From Lacticaseibacillus sharpeae JCM 1186 = DSM 20505 (GTDB lineage Bacteria; Bacillota; Bacilli; Lactobacillales; Lactobacillaceae): a stretch of DNA of 64,000 nt. The stretch spans positions 161,340 through 225,339 of the forward strand of contig NZ_AYYO01000056.1 of assembly GCF_001436225.1 (NCBI RefSeq), read 5' to 3'. A program made the position numbers and the translations under genes. Under the pieces are notes generated by a model. It had not been told where the DNA came from. It searched no databases and saw only the letters and a list, made by a program, of their open reading frames with translations. This document shows, one piece after another, positions 37,591 to 46,535 of the stretch (positions are counted from its first letter, which is position 1; each line of letters starts with the position of its first letter).

Positions 37591-38982
37591 CTAATTATGG
37601 TTTGCACTCAGTTTGCGTATCAGTATCGCACTAACCAACAGAATCAGTGCGAATGCGAGCAGCAGCCCAAAGTCCACCTGGCTGCCGCTAATTGTCGCCT
37701 GCGTCACTGGTTGCCGCAGGGCCGTGGCCGCAATCACCGCGGCCATGACGCTGGTGCCCAGGGAGCCGGCGAACTGCTGCATCATGCTGAACATGGCGTT
37801 TTGGTCTGCCTTTTGCCGGCCGGTAACGGTGGTGCTGGCGTCGGCGACCGCCGTCCCGAAGCCGGTGTTGAAGCCGATGCGTAAGAGTGTGTAGAACAAG
37901 CCGATGCTGCCGACGCTCAGAATGCGGGTGCTACCGGCAAAGAGCGCGAGGGCGAGGGCGGCACAAGCGGCACTTAGAATCAGTGGCAGGTTGGGGCCGC
38001 GCCGGTCGTAGATTTTACCGGCAATTGGGGAGAAGATAGCCCCGACGATGGCCCCCGGCAGCAGCATCAGCCCCGATGCCATGGGGCTGGCGTGCAGGAC
38101 GTCCTGGGCGAACACCGGCAGAATGAAGGATAGAGAGATGTTGATGAACTGCAGCCCGAAGTATTGCAGGAGGCGTTGGCGCAGGCGGATGGAGCGCAAA
38201 ATGTGGTAGTCAAACAGGTGCCGCTGACCGTGCTGGGCGTATTTGTAAAAGGCCAAGCTCAGTACTAGGCTAATTGCAACGCCAATGACGAACCGCACGC
38301 TGAGAAACCCATGCTCGCCGCCATTATTGAAGGTGAGGACGATGCTGGCAAAGGTCAAGGCCAGTAGCATCATGCCGGCCAGGTCAAACCGCTGCCCGTG
38401 CGTGCCCAGTGCCGCTCCGTGAATGGCGTAGGCGCCGAGCATGCCAACGATGACGATGAGCGGCACGATGCCGATGAAGATGGTGCGCCAGGACCACAAA
38501 CTGGTGAGCACGCCGCCGTACGTGGGGCCAAGGGCGGGTGCCAGGGAGACAATCACGCTGGCGAATCCGGTGTAGAGGCCGACCTGGTCGTGGGGGATGC
38601 GGGTGAAGACGAGTTGGAACATCAGCGGGGTGGAGATCCCGGTGGCCACGGCTTGCAGCAGGCGGCCTGAAAGCAACATGCTAAAGCTCTGCGCGGTCAT
38701 GGCGCAGATGCTCCCGAGCAGGCACATGAGCACTGACAGCAGGAACAGGTGGCGGAAGCTGTAGCGTTTGAGCAGGAACGCCGTGGCGCTCATGACGATA
38801 GTGACTGCCAGCAGGTACGCGGTCGTGAGCCATTGAACGATCGCAATGTTGACGTGCATGGTGCGCATGAGCGTGGGAAAGGTGACGTTCATCGACGTCT
38901 CCACGAGGATGCCGATGAATGAGAGCAGGCCGGCAGCGAGTATTGCCAGCTTGTTCTTCAGTGGAATGAGTTCTGAAGCCAT
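37591..38982 (-). CDS. MFS multidrug exporter, DHA2 family
   Basis: A 463-residue integral membrane protein with 12-14 hydrophobic helices. DHA2/EmrB-type features are visible: ILVETSMNVTFPTLMRTM in helix 1, VQWLTTAYLLA in helix 2, LLSGRLLQAVATGISTPLM and the antiporter-type LAPALGPTYGGVLTSLWSWRTIF near residue 150. Likely proton-driven drug export. The start at 38982 is followed by a 120-base gap to the toxin gene on the same strand, so it may have its own promoter. Confidence 0.87.
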   Translation of the reverse strand: MASELIPLKNKLAILAAGLLSFIGILVETSMNVTFPTLMRTMHVNIAIVQWLTTAYLLAVTIVMSATAFLLKRYSFRHLFLLSVLMCLLGSICAMTAQSFSMLLSGRLLQAVATGISTPLMFQLVFTRIPHDQVGLYTGFASVIVSLAPALGPTYGGVLTSLWSWRTIFIGIVPLIVIVGMLGAYAIHGAALGTHGQRFDLAGMMLLALTFASIVLTFNNGGEHGFLSVRFVIGVAISLVLSLAFYKYAQHGQRHLFDYHILRSIRLRQRLLQYFGLQFINISLSFILPVFAQDVLHASPMASGLMLLPGAIVGAIFSPIAGKIYDRRGPNLPLILSAACAALALALFAGSTRILSVGSIGLFYTLLRIGFNTGFGTAVADASTTVTGRQKADQNAMFSMMQQFAGSLGTSVMAAVIAATALRQPVTQATISGSQVDFGLLLAFALILLVSAILIRKLSANHN

Positions 38983-39105
38983 AAAAAATACCCCTTTGGT
39001 TGGAATAGTACGCCGAGCAAACTATTCCAGCCAGAGAGGCCGATCACAATAACTGACTACGCGTTAGGGCTATTGTAGCGCAAATCTGTGCAGTTGGGTA
39101 AGCGA

Positions 39106-39411
39106 TTATTTCTTCCCGAAAAGTTCATCATGGGTTCCGGTGCGCAATAAATCAACACGGTTCTGTGGACGGATTATCTGATAAATTAGTAACCAATCTC
39201 CGCTTTTACCGCCGACTACATGTAAGTCGCGTGCATGGTCCCATTTTTTTCCTTGAAGTTGGTGGTCATCGTATTTTTTTATTAGTTCTTCTTCGTGACA
39301 GTCTTCCTGAATTAATTGGATTACATAATCCAATTCGTCTATTGTCCAATGTTTCTTTTGACACCTTTTGTAGTCGCGGACAAAGATTTTAAATGGGTTA
39401 ATCCTCAGCAT
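39106..39411 (-). CDS. YafQ/RelE-family toxin
   Basis: A 101-residue mRNA interferase-type toxin. The pattern FKIFVRDYKRCQKKHW, then YDDHQLQGKKWDHARDLHVVG, then GDWLLIYQI and DLLRTGTHDELF matches YafQ toxins, including the conserved C-terminal His (TGTHDELF). ATG 39411 lies inside the 3' end of the antitoxin gene, so the two are translationally coupled. The gene is AT-rich relative to neighbours, consistent with a mobile toxin-antitoxin cassette. Confidence 0.88.
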   Translation of the reverse strand: MLRINPFKIFVRDYKRCQKKHWTIDELDYVIQLIQEDCHEEELIKKYDDHQLQGKKWDHARDLHVVGGKSGDWLLIYQIIRPQNRVDLLRTGTHDELFGKK

Positions 39412-39679
39412 CAATCGCCTGCTTCATTTCTGCAACCGTTGCGTAGGTTGGATACTCTTTTGCATGTTTCATTTCCGCTAATGCTTCTTGAGTCGCTTCA
39501 GGGAGTGCATGGGGATGGAAGGGTAGAGCTTGGTCGGTCACGGTTTGGGTAAGAAACATCTTCACTGCGGTCGTTAAGTCCAAACCCATATTACTCAGAA
39601 CAGAACTTGCGCTTTCTTTGAGCTCGCGGTCGAGACGGATGCTTAAGCGGACTTCCTTACTTTTTTCGTTGTAATCCAT
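39398..39679 (-). CDS. RelB/DinJ-family antitoxin
   Basis: A 93-residue antitoxin partnered with the YafQ-type toxin, whose gene overlaps its 3' end by 14 bases. The N-terminal ribbon-helix-helix reads VRLSIRLDRELKESASSVLSNMGLDLTTAVKMFL, typical of DinJ; the acidic C-terminus (AEMKQAIDAED) would wrap the toxin. It starts at ATG 39679 behind GGAGG on the minus strand. Such complexes repress their own promoter. Confidence 0.9.
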   Translation of the reverse strand: MDYNEKSKEVRLSIRLDRELKESASSVLSNMGLDLTTAVKMFLTQTVTDQALPFHPHALPEATQEALAEMKHAKEYPTYATVAEMKQAIDAED

Positions 39680-39748
39680 GGTATCACCTCCTAACTACAG
39701 AATAAGGCAAATAGTGTCATATCGCAACCCCACGGGATGCATTATGGC

Positions 39749-39785
39749 AAAAACCGTCAAGCCGGTTAACGGCTTGACGGTTTCA
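39749..39785 (-). terminator. Terminator of the degV gene
   Basis: AAACCGTCAAGCC (39751-39763) pairs with GGCTTGACGGTTT (39771-39783); on the minus strand it ends in a T run. Confidence 0.88.
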
Positions 39786-39796
39786 TATCTTTCAGT

Positions 39797-40666
39797 TTAC
39801 TTCTGTTCCGCGTCCCAATCCTTCATCCACGCCAGCGCCAGGGCGCCGGGGCCGATGTGGGTGGTGATGGCCGGGCCGAGGTACGACCGACCCAGATTGA
39901 TCTGTGGGTAGTCCTGTTGCAGCTTGGCCTGCCACTTGGCGGCTTCTTCCGGCGCACCGGAGTCGATGACCCAGGCCTTCACGGGGTAGTCGACATCCGC
40001 CATCGCCTTGCCGAAGAGTTCTTCGATGCGGGCACTAGCACGGGCAGCGGTGCGCACCTTCTCGGCCACGACAATCTTGTGCTCCTCGTTGAAGGTGAGT
40101 AGGGGTCGGATGCGTAACATGCTGCCCACGAAGCCGGCGGCGCTACTAAGGCGGCCGCCGCGCACCAGGTGCTGCAGGTCGTTGACGATGAAGTACTCGC
40201 CGGTGGTGGCGCGTAAGTCATCGAGGGTGGCGAGAATCTCGTCCACACTCTTACCGGCCGCGGCCATCTTCCCGGCGACCAGCACCATTTCGCCCATCAG
40301 CGCCACGGTGATCTGGCTGTCGTACACAATGACGTGCTGGTCTTCAATCTGCTTGGCCTGCGCGGAAATCGTGCTGTTAATTCCGGAAATCGTTGCGGAG
40401 AGATAGATGTTAATGACGGTGTCGTAACCCTCGTTTTTGAGCTGCTCGTGAATGGCCAGCACGTCGCCGAGCCGTGGCTGTGAGGTGTGGGGGAACTCCT
40501 TGGCCGTCTTCAGCTTGTCCCAGAATTCCTGCGGGGTGATGTCGACCCCTTCATTATATGTATCCCCATCGAGAATAATCGGCGTGGTCACAATCCTAAT
40601 CGGCAGCCCGGCAATCTGCGCGGGTGACAAGTAGGCGGTGCTGTCGGTCACAATTGCAATTTTCAT
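39797..40666 (-). CDS. DegV-family fatty-acid-binding protein
   Basis: A 289-residue DegV protein; members bind fatty acids and some serve as FakB subunits delivering them to fatty acid kinase. It opens MKIAIVTDSTAYLSPAQI, with PHTSQPRLGD, SATISGINSTISAQ and LVRGGRLSSAAGFVGSMLRIRPLL as family landmarks. ATG 40666 is chosen by homology of the N-terminus; the ribosome site (AAAGTTAGG) is weak. No fakA is in the window. Confidence 0.92.
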   Translation of the reverse strand: MKIAIVTDSTAYLSPAQIAGLPIRIVTTPIILDGDTYNEGVDITPQEFWDKLKTAKEFPHTSQPRLGDVLAIHEQLKNEGYDTVINIYLSATISGINSTISAQAKQIEDQHVIVYDSQITVALMGEMVLVAGKMAAAGKSVDEILATLDDLRATTGEYFIVNDLQHLVRGGRLSSAAGFVGSMLRIRPLLTFNEEHKIVVAEKVRTAARASARIEELFGKAMADVDYPVKAWVIDSGAPEEAAKWQAKLQQDYPQINLGRSYLGPAITTHIGPGALALAWMKDWDAEQK

Positions 40667-41022
40667 AACTAAACCTAACTTTCTGTAGCCCCAGTAACTA
40701 GTTGCTTCTAATTCTAAGCATTTTTGCGGCAAAATACAATTGGTCAGGCAGAGTCGACCCGAAATAGTGCGGGACCGTCATTTCCCAGGAAATAGGGCCA
40801 TTATGAAAACGGTGCATATTTAATTTTTACTGCAGCACCGCCAGACTCGCATCGGTTTGGCGCAGGTTAATCGACCTTGTTATCTTTTTCACGACACAAT
40901 AAATAGCGCTTACAAGAAATCGATTTCGTGTTACCATAGATATGTAAGGTTCGGGGCGGTAAGCTTCGGCCAACGCAAATAGTGGGGCGCGCTGGGAATG
41001 CCCCCACGAGCGAGGGAAATAT
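40667..41022. other. Intergenic region between degV and a phosphatase gene
   Basis: About 356 bases separating divergent genes. I see no gene, tRNA or known riboswitch here; it should contain promoters for both sides but no clear -35/-10 pair stands out. Confidence 0.5.
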
Positions 41023-41823
41023 ATGACAGTTATCGCAGTTTCAGACATCCACGGCAGCATGACCGTAATGGGGCACCTGCGCCGGATGCAAGCAAAATAT
41101 CCTGATGCCGTCACCGTCTTTTGCGGCGACTATATCGACGGGCACCCGCACTCTGCGGAAGTGGTGCGCTCGATTATGCGGCAGGTCGCCGATGGCCGTG
41201 CGTACGCCATTCTGGGTAATCACGACCAGATGCTGCTTGATTACCTGCGCGACGACGTGAACCGGCAGGCATGGTTCATGAACGGCGGCGACAAGACCGT
41301 TGCGTCGATGGTGCACGCGGCTACGGGCAAGGACATGCCGCCCGAAAGTGATGCGAGTCGGCACGCCATGATCGATAAGTACACGGACATGGGCGAATTC
41401 ATTGCCCAGCTGCCGACAATGTGTGTGTACGGCAAAATCATTTTCATCCACGCCGGCTTCGACCTGAGCAAGGCCGACCCGTTGCGCGACACGAGTGCGG
41501 TGGATCGCATCTGGATTCGCGAGGATTACATCTACCGCAACGACCGCTCGGAACCCATCTTCGCCCACAACCCGTTTGACTACACCTTGGTTTCGGGGCA
41601 CACGCCAACGGGGCTCATCAAGGGCCGTTATGATGGCGATGAAACCTACATCGAAACCAAATTCCCGAAGTGCCCAATTCTGGCCGTCCACTACGACGGC
41701 GAGTCCCCGCGGTACTTCATCGATGGTGGGGTGCACTCCGGCTACAAGGAGAACCAGGGTAACATCGCGGTGTTCGACGAGGAGACTGGGCTGCTGCTTG
41801 ATAGCCTGCAGACGAATATTTAA
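41023..41823 (+). CDS. PPP-type metallophosphatase (Ser/Thr protein phosphatase-like)
   Basis: A 266-residue phosphoesterase with the PPP motif set: VSDIHGSM near the N-terminus, FCGDYIDGHP, LGNHDQML, and later IHAGFD and VSGHTPTG. The opening and GDYIDG resemble bacterial protein phosphatases such as PrpE and diadenosine tetraphosphatase-like enzymes, so the substrate could be a phosphoprotein or Ap4A. ATG 41023 follows GAGGGAAA. A terminator follows. Confidence 0.85.
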   Translation: MTVIAVSDIHGSMTVMGHLRRMQAKYPDAVTVFCGDYIDGHPHSAEVVRSIMRQVADGRAYAILGNHDQMLLDYLRDDVNRQAWFMNGGDKTVASMVHAATGKDMPPESDASRHAMIDKYTDMGEFIAQLPTMCVYGKIIFIHAGFDLSKADPLRDTSAVDRIWIREDYIYRNDRSEPIFAHNPFDYTLVSGHTPTGLIKGRYDGDETYIETKFPKCPILAVHYDGESPRYFIDGGVHSGYKENQGNIAVFDEETGLLLDSLQTNI

Positions 41824-41835
41824 CTTTAAATGCAT

Positions 41836-41868
41836 GCGAATTGGCGTAATCTGGGCCGATTCGTTTTT
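41836..41868 (+). terminator. Terminator after phosphatase gene
   Basis: CGAATTGGC (41837-41845) pairs with GCCGATTCG (41855-41863), one wobble, followed by five T. Confidence 0.75.
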
Positions 41869-41893
41869 ATTTTGCCCAAAATCCCGTAAGCGG

Positions 41894-41922
41894 TTGCAAT
41901 CCCTGTGTGGGTTTGCTATTCT
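41894..41922 (+). promoter_or_regulatory. Promoter of the leader-peptide/ABC transporter transcript
   Basis: TTGCAA (41894-41899) and TATTCT (41917-41922) with a 17-base spacer, about 30 bases before the leader peptide start. Confidence 0.65.
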
Positions 41923-41952
41923 ACCCTTATCAATTAATAAGGAGAGCAAATC

Positions 41953-41991
41953 ATGAATTCGTTTGGATTTGAACTGTTCCGACTATCCTAA
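41953..41991 (+). CDS. Leader peptide MNSFGFELFRLS (candidate attenuator)
   Basis: A 12-codon open frame with an excellent ribosome site, AAGGAG (41939-41944), eight bases before its ATG. It lies between a promoter and an intrinsic terminator that precedes the ABC transporter gene, the layout of ribosome-mediated attenuation, as in leader peptides of antibiotic-inducible exporters. Stalling of ribosomes on this peptide could free a downstream RNA rearrangement. The peptide itself matches nothing I recognise. Confidence 0.6.
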   Translation: MNSFGFELFRLS

Positions 41992-42049
41992 GTCGTGATA
42001 AGTTGCACATCGGCGCGTGCGGGGCGCTTCTGCCCGTACGTTTAGTTCC

Positions 42050-42190
42050 GTGCGTCCAATGAATGAATCATGTATGCGCTCACCGGTGGAGACTGCCGCG
42101 GGCGGTCTCTTTTTGCGTGCTTAAGGCCAAGTTTTGTTGTGCACGCTAAATTAATAGTTTGCGATTCATTCCCCCGGACGCACCCGGAGG
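42050..42190 (+). promoter_or_regulatory. Long-range RNA pairing enclosing the leader terminator
   Basis: GTGCGTCC (42050-42057) is complementary to GGACGCAC (42176-42183) and AATGAATC (42062-42069) to GATTCATT (42163-42170). This two-part helix brackets the terminator and ends seven bases before the ATG, next to GGAGG of the transporter ribosome site. An extra GCGTGC/GCACGC hairpin (42115-42146) lies within. The pairing is seen in sequence; its regulatory use is inferred. Confidence 0.5.
42088..42114 (+). terminator. Leader terminator before the ABC transporter
   Basis: GGAGACTGCC (42088-42097) pairs with GGCGGTCTCT (42101-42110) around GCG and is followed by TTTTT. It lies between the leader peptide and the ABC transporter, so transcription must pass it for transporter expression. 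Confidence 0.85.
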
Positions 42191-42195
42191 AAATT

Positions 42196-43863
42196 ATGTT
42201 TAAGTACCTCATGACCAAGCCCCGAAAATTCTGGGGTGTCATCACGCTAATGGTCGTGGACGGGCTCGCGCTTACCTGCTGGTCCTTCCTGTACCAGTTA
42301 ATCGTCGATACGGCGATGGGTAAGGGTAACTGGCAGTTCGGGACCCTGGCACTATTTATTAGTGGTTACATCATCGTCATGGATTTAATCTTCGTCGCCG
42401 ACATGTACCTGCGCAAATCGCTGCTCTTTGAAGCGGTGGCGAATGTGCGCAAACAGATTGTCGCAACCACCGCGCGACTGTCACCCGCCGAGTTCGGCCG
42501 AGTCGGCGTTGGTGGCATCATCGCCAAGCTGACTAAGCAGCTGGACAAGGTGGAAACCGAGTACTTTCGCGAGTGGATGATGGTGATTAGCCGCGCCTTC
42601 ACGGGCACTTTCGCCCTCATCGGCACGCTGATGCTCAACCCTCTGGTGACGCTGATTGCGCTGCTGCTTTGCATCCCAACGTTGGTGCTGCCCTTGGTGA
42701 CCAAGAAGGCCATTGGGCGGGCAAGTGCGGCGCAGGTGGCACAAATTGAACGCTACACCAACCGGATTACTGATTTACTGTCAGGGTTCACGACGCTGAA
42801 GTATGCGCTCATGCCCGGCACCCTCATTACCCAGCACGCGCAGGCGAACACGGCGCTCTTGCAGACGCAACGCAAGAACGAGCAGATTAACCAGATTGCC
42901 AACGGACTGTCGATCTTCTTCAACGACATCATGACCGTCATGATTTGGGTGGTCGGCGCGATTCTGGTGCAGAAGCAGATGATGGGGATGGGCCAACTGG
43001 TCGCATTCGCCAACTTGACTAACTTCATGACCTGGCCGCTAACCGAGCTGACCCAGTCGATTCCCGCCATCATCAGTGGTAAGAAGGCGGGGGAAATCAT
43101 TCTGGAATTCATCGACAGTCCGCGAGCGGAGGAGGGCGGGGTACCCGCGCCCGCTGGTCCAATTACCTTCACGACTCGCGACCTGGGGCTGACCATTGAC
43201 GACCACGAAATCTTGCGCGACGTGAACCTGGAGCTGACCCAAGCCAAGAAGTATCTGCTGGTCGGCGCGAGCGGCGGGGGCAAATCAACGCTGGTGCGCC
43301 TGCTGCTCGGTGAAATGGCGCCCACCACCGGGACGGCAACGCTGCTGGATGTACCGGCCGCTGACCTGGCCCGCGATGCGGTGTATGGCCGCGTCGGCTT
43401 GCTCGCCCAGCGCGGCTACGTATTCGCCGGCACCGTGCGGGAGAACATGACCCTCTTTGCAGATGGTTACGCGGACGGTGCGATTACGGCCGCCATGGCG
43501 CGCGCCGGACTGACGGAATGGCTCGCCCAGCACAGCCTCGAGATCAAGATCAGCGAGGCTGGCGGTGAATTGTCGGGTGGGGAGAAGCAGCGGCTGGCCC
43601 TGGCCCGGCTGTTCCTGCGTGGGTATGACTTCTACATTTTCGATGAGCTCACCACCGGCCTGGATCCACAGATTGCCGACCAACTGCTGCGCGACCTAGG
43701 CGCCATGCCGCAGGGCTTCCTGATGATCACCCACACCTACAACCACGATGCGTTCCTGGCTGCCGATGAGATTCTGGTGGTCAAGGATGGTCAGCTGGCT
43801 ACTCGCGGTCAGCTGGCTGACCCAGCGGTGCAGCAGGAACTGCACGCCTTAGCAATGATTTAA
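42196..43863 (+). CDS. ABC half-transporter (exporter type, membrane domain fused to ATPase)
   Basis: A 555-residue protein with a six-helix transmembrane domain (residues ~1-310) and a C-terminal nucleotide-binding domain: Walker A VGASGGGKSTLV, signature LSGGEKQRLALARL, Walker B YDFYIFDEL and the H-loop ITHTY. It would work as a homodimer or with a partner not encoded here. Substrate unknown; peptide, lipid or drug export are all possible. ATG 42196 follows CCGGAGGAAATT. Expression is likely attenuated by the leader peptide and terminator upstream. Confidence 0.88.
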   Translation: MFKYLMTKPRKFWGVITLMVVDGLALTCWSFLYQLIVDTAMGKGNWQFGTLALFISGYIIVMDLIFVADMYLRKSLLFEAVANVRKQIVATTARLSPAEFGRVGVGGIIAKLTKQLDKVETEYFREWMMVISRAFTGTFALIGTLMLNPLVTLIALLLCIPTLVLPLVTKKAIGRASAAQVAQIERYTNRITDLLSGFTTLKYALMPGTLITQHAQANTALLQTQRKNEQINQIANGLSIFFNDIMTVMIWVVGAILVQKQMMGMGQLVAFANLTNFMTWPLTELTQSIPAIISGKKAGEIILEFIDSPRAEEGGVPAPAGPITFTTRDLGLTIDDHEILRDVNLELTQAKKYLLVGASGGGKSTLVRLLLGEMAPTTGTATLLDVPAADLARDAVYGRVGLLAQRGYVFAGTVRENMTLFADGYADGAITAAMARAGLTEWLAQHSLEIKISEAGGELSGGEKQRLALARLFLRGYDFYIFDELTTGLDPQIADQLLRDLGAMPQGFLMITHTYNHDAFLAADEILVVKDGQLATRGQLADPAVQQELHALAMI

Positions 43864-43865
43864 CG

Positions 43866-43911
43866 ACAAAAATCCCCCGGCGCATTTTCCAGCGTGCCGG
43901 GGGATTAATTG
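43866..43911. terminator. Bidirectional terminator between ABC transporter and lepB
   Basis: AATCCCCCGGC (43871-43881) pairs with GCCGGGGGATT (43896-43906). Confidence 0.85.
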
Positions 43912-43912
43912 T

Positions 43913-44623
43913 TTAATAGAATTTCCAACTGCTAATGGGCCAGTACCGCCACACGACGACGGACTGGATATTCTCGGCGGGCACGAACCCGAACGCGGTA
44001 CTGTCGTGCGAGATGATCCGGTTGTCCCCCATGACGAAGTACTCGCCGGCGGGCACCTTGGCCGTCTGGCTGGCCGTGATAGTCTTGAGCGAGAAGTTTT
44101 TGGTGAAGTACTTTTCACTGGTGCCGTTCGCGATGTTGTAGCGCTTGATGGCGGCTTCCATGAACGACTTGTTCAGGTACGGCTGCTTGACGCGCTTGCC
44201 GTTGATGTAGAGCTTGTCGTTCTTGCTGCGAATGGTGTCACCCGGCAGGCCGATAACGCGCTTGATGTACAGTTCGCGGCTCTTGAGCGGCACGAGACTG
44301 TCGCCGTTAAATAACTTGCCGTTGCCGACGTAGGTGAGGTCACTGTTCTTCGCGCCGGTGTGCTCCATGTATGCGCTCGACGCTTCGTCGGGGGCGTAGA
44401 GTACCACGATGTCGTTGCGGCGCACCTTCTTGTGCTGCAGCGAAATCAGCCGGTCGCCGGTGCTGAGGCCAGGTTCCATGGATGGCCCGCTGACGGTATC
44501 CTTGCTGACGACGAAGGTCATGACGAAGGTGGTCGCGATGAAGACGACGACGGCAAAAATTAATAGTTGCCAAGCTGATAGGGTGTGCTTTGGTGGCCGT
44601 GGCCGCTTCATGCTTTCTTCCAT
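43913..44623 (-). CDS. lepB: Type I signal peptidase
   Basis: Cleaves signal peptides of exported proteins at the outer membrane face. The 236-residue protein has a basic N-terminus, one transmembrane helix (residues ~18-40), then the catalytic Ser48 in VSGPSMEPGL and the general base Lys121 in RELYIKRVIGLPGD, and the conserved GEYFVMGDNRIISHDSTAFG. ATG 44623 is chosen because GGAGGA (complement of 44631-44636) precedes it; ATG 44638 and ATG 44611 are alternatives. Typical Gram-positive length with a Lys-Ser dyad. Confidence 0.95.
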   Translation of the reverse strand: MEESMKRPRPPKHTLSAWQLLIFAVVVFIATTFVMTFVVSKDTVSGPSMEPGLSTGDRLISLQHKKVRRNDIVVLYAPDEASSAYMEHTGAKNSDLTYVGNGKLFNGDSLVPLKSRELYIKRVIGLPGDTIRSKNDKLYINGKRVKQPYLNKSFMEAAIKRYNIANGTSEKYFTKNFSLKTITASQTAKVPAGEYFVMGDNRIISHDSTAFGFVPAENIQSVVVWRYWPISSWKFY

Positions 44624-44877
44624 TGCGGGTTCCTCCATACGCGGGATTGCGCGCGAGTTTTCATACCTAAAATATCACAAACTGAAAGCACTTTATAGTA
44701 AAAAAGCGGGAAAGTTGGCTAATGTTGCGATTGTGGGTATTAGATTGGTAAAAACGGTCGAATTGGGGCTGTGTTAGGTAATCTAACACAAAAGATGGGC
44801 GAACTAAGTTGGTGGTGCTAGAATGAGGACATTAACGAAGATTTCGTGCAAAACTTGCATGGATAGAGGAGCACATC

Positions 44878-45384
44878 ATGACCACAGAATCCGTTCAATT
44901 CCGCCTGGCGGAACACGACGATTTGCCAGATATTGTCGCAATTTATAACCAAAACATCGCCAGTCACATGGTCACGGCCGAGATTGAACCGGTCACGGTG
45001 ATGGAGCGCGAAGATTGGTTCGCCCAGCACACGCCGGATAAGTGGCCGATGTGGGTCGCAACCCGCGGCGGCCAGGTCGTCGGTTGGGTTAGCCTGTCGC
45101 AGTGGAACACGCGGGCGGCGTATAGTGGCACCGCCGAGATTAGCATTTACATCGACGCGGCGGCCAAAGGGCAACACATCGGCACGCTGGCCGTGCAGTG
45201 GGCGGAGGCGCATGCCGCCGCGGCCCGGATTAACACCATTATTACGTTAATTATCGGTGCGAACAAACCCAGTATCGGCTTGTTCAAAAAACTTGGCTAT
45301 GAACAGTGGGGCTTTTTGCCCGCAGTGATGCGCTTTGCCGACCGCAACCAGGATTTAGTGCTGCTCGGCAAGACGCTGGTCTAA
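44878..45384 (+). CDS. GNAT acetyltransferase, phosphinothricin acetyltransferase-like
   Basis: A 168-residue GNAT enzyme with the Pat-like opening FRLAEHDDLPDIVAIYNQ and the acetyl-CoA loop YIDAAAKGQHIGTLAV (here KGQHIG for the usual R-G-x-G-I-G). LIIGANKPSIGLFKKLGYEQWG follows the family pattern for small-amine N-acetylation. The natural substrate is unknown. ATG 44878 is preceded by GAGGAGC. Confidence 0.85.
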   Translation: MTTESVQFRLAEHDDLPDIVAIYNQNIASHMVTAEIEPVTVMEREDWFAQHTPDKWPMWVATRGGQVVGWVSLSQWNTRAAYSGTAEISIYIDAAAKGQHIGTLAVQWAEAHAAAARINTIITLIIGANKPSIGLFKKLGYEQWGFLPAVMRFADRNQDLVLLGKTLV

Positions 45385-45418
45385 GATGCAGATACGCATT
45401 TATTAATGCAACATTGAA

Positions 45419-45463
45419 CCCGGAAAATGCCCGCTGGCAGCCGTTTTCCGGGCTTTTTTCTGC
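45419..45463 (+). terminator. Terminator after the GNAT gene
   Basis: CCCGGAAAA (45419-45427) pairs with TTTTCCGGG (45444-45452), followed by six T. Confidence 0.85.
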
Positions 45464-45536
45464 CCGAAATAGGTGTACTATATTCCTATTACATAATTAA
45501 TGGCGGCCATTGCTGTGGCCGCGCTGGGAGTAAATG

Positions 45537-46412
45537 ATGCAACGGGATAAAGTAGTTGGGGCAGTGATGTTAACCATCGCGGCTAGTATTTGGGGTGGCA
45601 TGTTCGTCGTGGTGAAGTCGATTGTGGGCCAAATCCCGCCGGTGCAACTGGTGTGGTTTCGCTACTCTATCGCCGCGGTGGTGATGCTGCTGGTGGCGCT
45701 CGCGCAGCGCATCAAGTGGCACTGGCGCAAGAAGGACGTGCTGCTCATCATCCTCATGGGCGTCGTCGGGTACGCCTTGTCGAGCACGGCGCAGGAGACG
45801 GGGACGTGGCTCTCATCGGCCCAACTTGGCGCGGTGGTCACAGCCTCCACGCCCGCGTTCATGGTCGTGTTCAACTGGACGATTCTCAAGGTCCACCCGA
45901 GTACGGGGGACTGGGTGAGCTTAGCCTTAGCGATGCTCGGCATTATCTGCATCGTCGGCTTGCAGTTCAGCGGTCGGCAACTACTGCTGGGCGCATTGTC
46001 GCTGCTGGTCTCCGGGATTGCCTGGGCGCTCATGTCCGCGCTGGTGCGGCTCGTGTCGCCGGACGTCAGCATGCTGCAGGTGACGCTGTGTTCGACGGTC
46101 GTGGCCATCATTTGCCTGACGCCGTGGTCGCTCATGCATTGGCGTGCAGTGGCAGGGGTCAACTTCGGCAGGCCCGCGGTGTTTTTGCGGCTAAGCTACC
46201 TCGGCATCGTGTCGACGGCCATGGGCTTTATGCTCTGGAATGACGGGCTGCGGCGCATGCGCAGCAACGTGTCGGGGCTGTTCTTCCTGTTTCAGCCGGT
46301 CGTTGGGGCGCTGCTGGGTTGGCTGATTCTGGGCGAGGGTCTGACCATCGGCTTCTTCCTCGGGCTGGCGCTGCTATTTGCCAGCATCTGGGTTGCCATG
46401 CGGTGGGCATAA
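45537..46412 (+). CDS. EamA/DMT-family transporter
   Basis: A 291-residue membrane protein with ten hydrophobic segments in two EamA repeats (first helix MLTIAASIWGGMFVVVKSI; second repeat LLLGALSLLVSGIAWALMSAL). DMT exporters move amino acids, nucleobases or metabolites; the substrate cannot be read here. GGGAG lies six bases before ATG 45537, which is preferred over ATG 45534. Terminator follows. Confidence 0.85.
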   Translation: MQRDKVVGAVMLTIAASIWGGMFVVVKSIVGQIPPVQLVWFRYSIAAVVMLLVALAQRIKWHWRKKDVLLIILMGVVGYALSSTAQETGTWLSSAQLGAVVTASTPAFMVVFNWTILKVHPSTGDWVSLALAMLGIICIVGLQFSGRQLLLGALSLLVSGIAWALMSALVRLVSPDVSMLQVTLCSTVVAIICLTPWSLMHWRAVAGVNFGRPAVFLRLSYLGIVSTAMGFMLWNDGLRRMRSNVSGLFFLFQPVVGALLGWLILGEGLTIGFFLGLALLFASIWVAMRWA

Positions 46413-46428
46413 AATAATTAATCATGTA

Positions 46429-46459
46429 AATGGTCGGCCAACAGGGGCCGGCCATTTTT
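46429..46459 (+). terminator. Terminator after the EamA gene
   Basis: AATGGTCGGCC pairs with GGCCGGCCATT (one wobble), followed by T. Confidence 0.88.
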
Positions 46460-46535
46460 TGCGGAAGAGGGCTTGCAAAACGTGTCAAGACAGGTAGAAT
46501 GTTGGTTAAACAGGTGAATTACGGAGGAAATGCTG

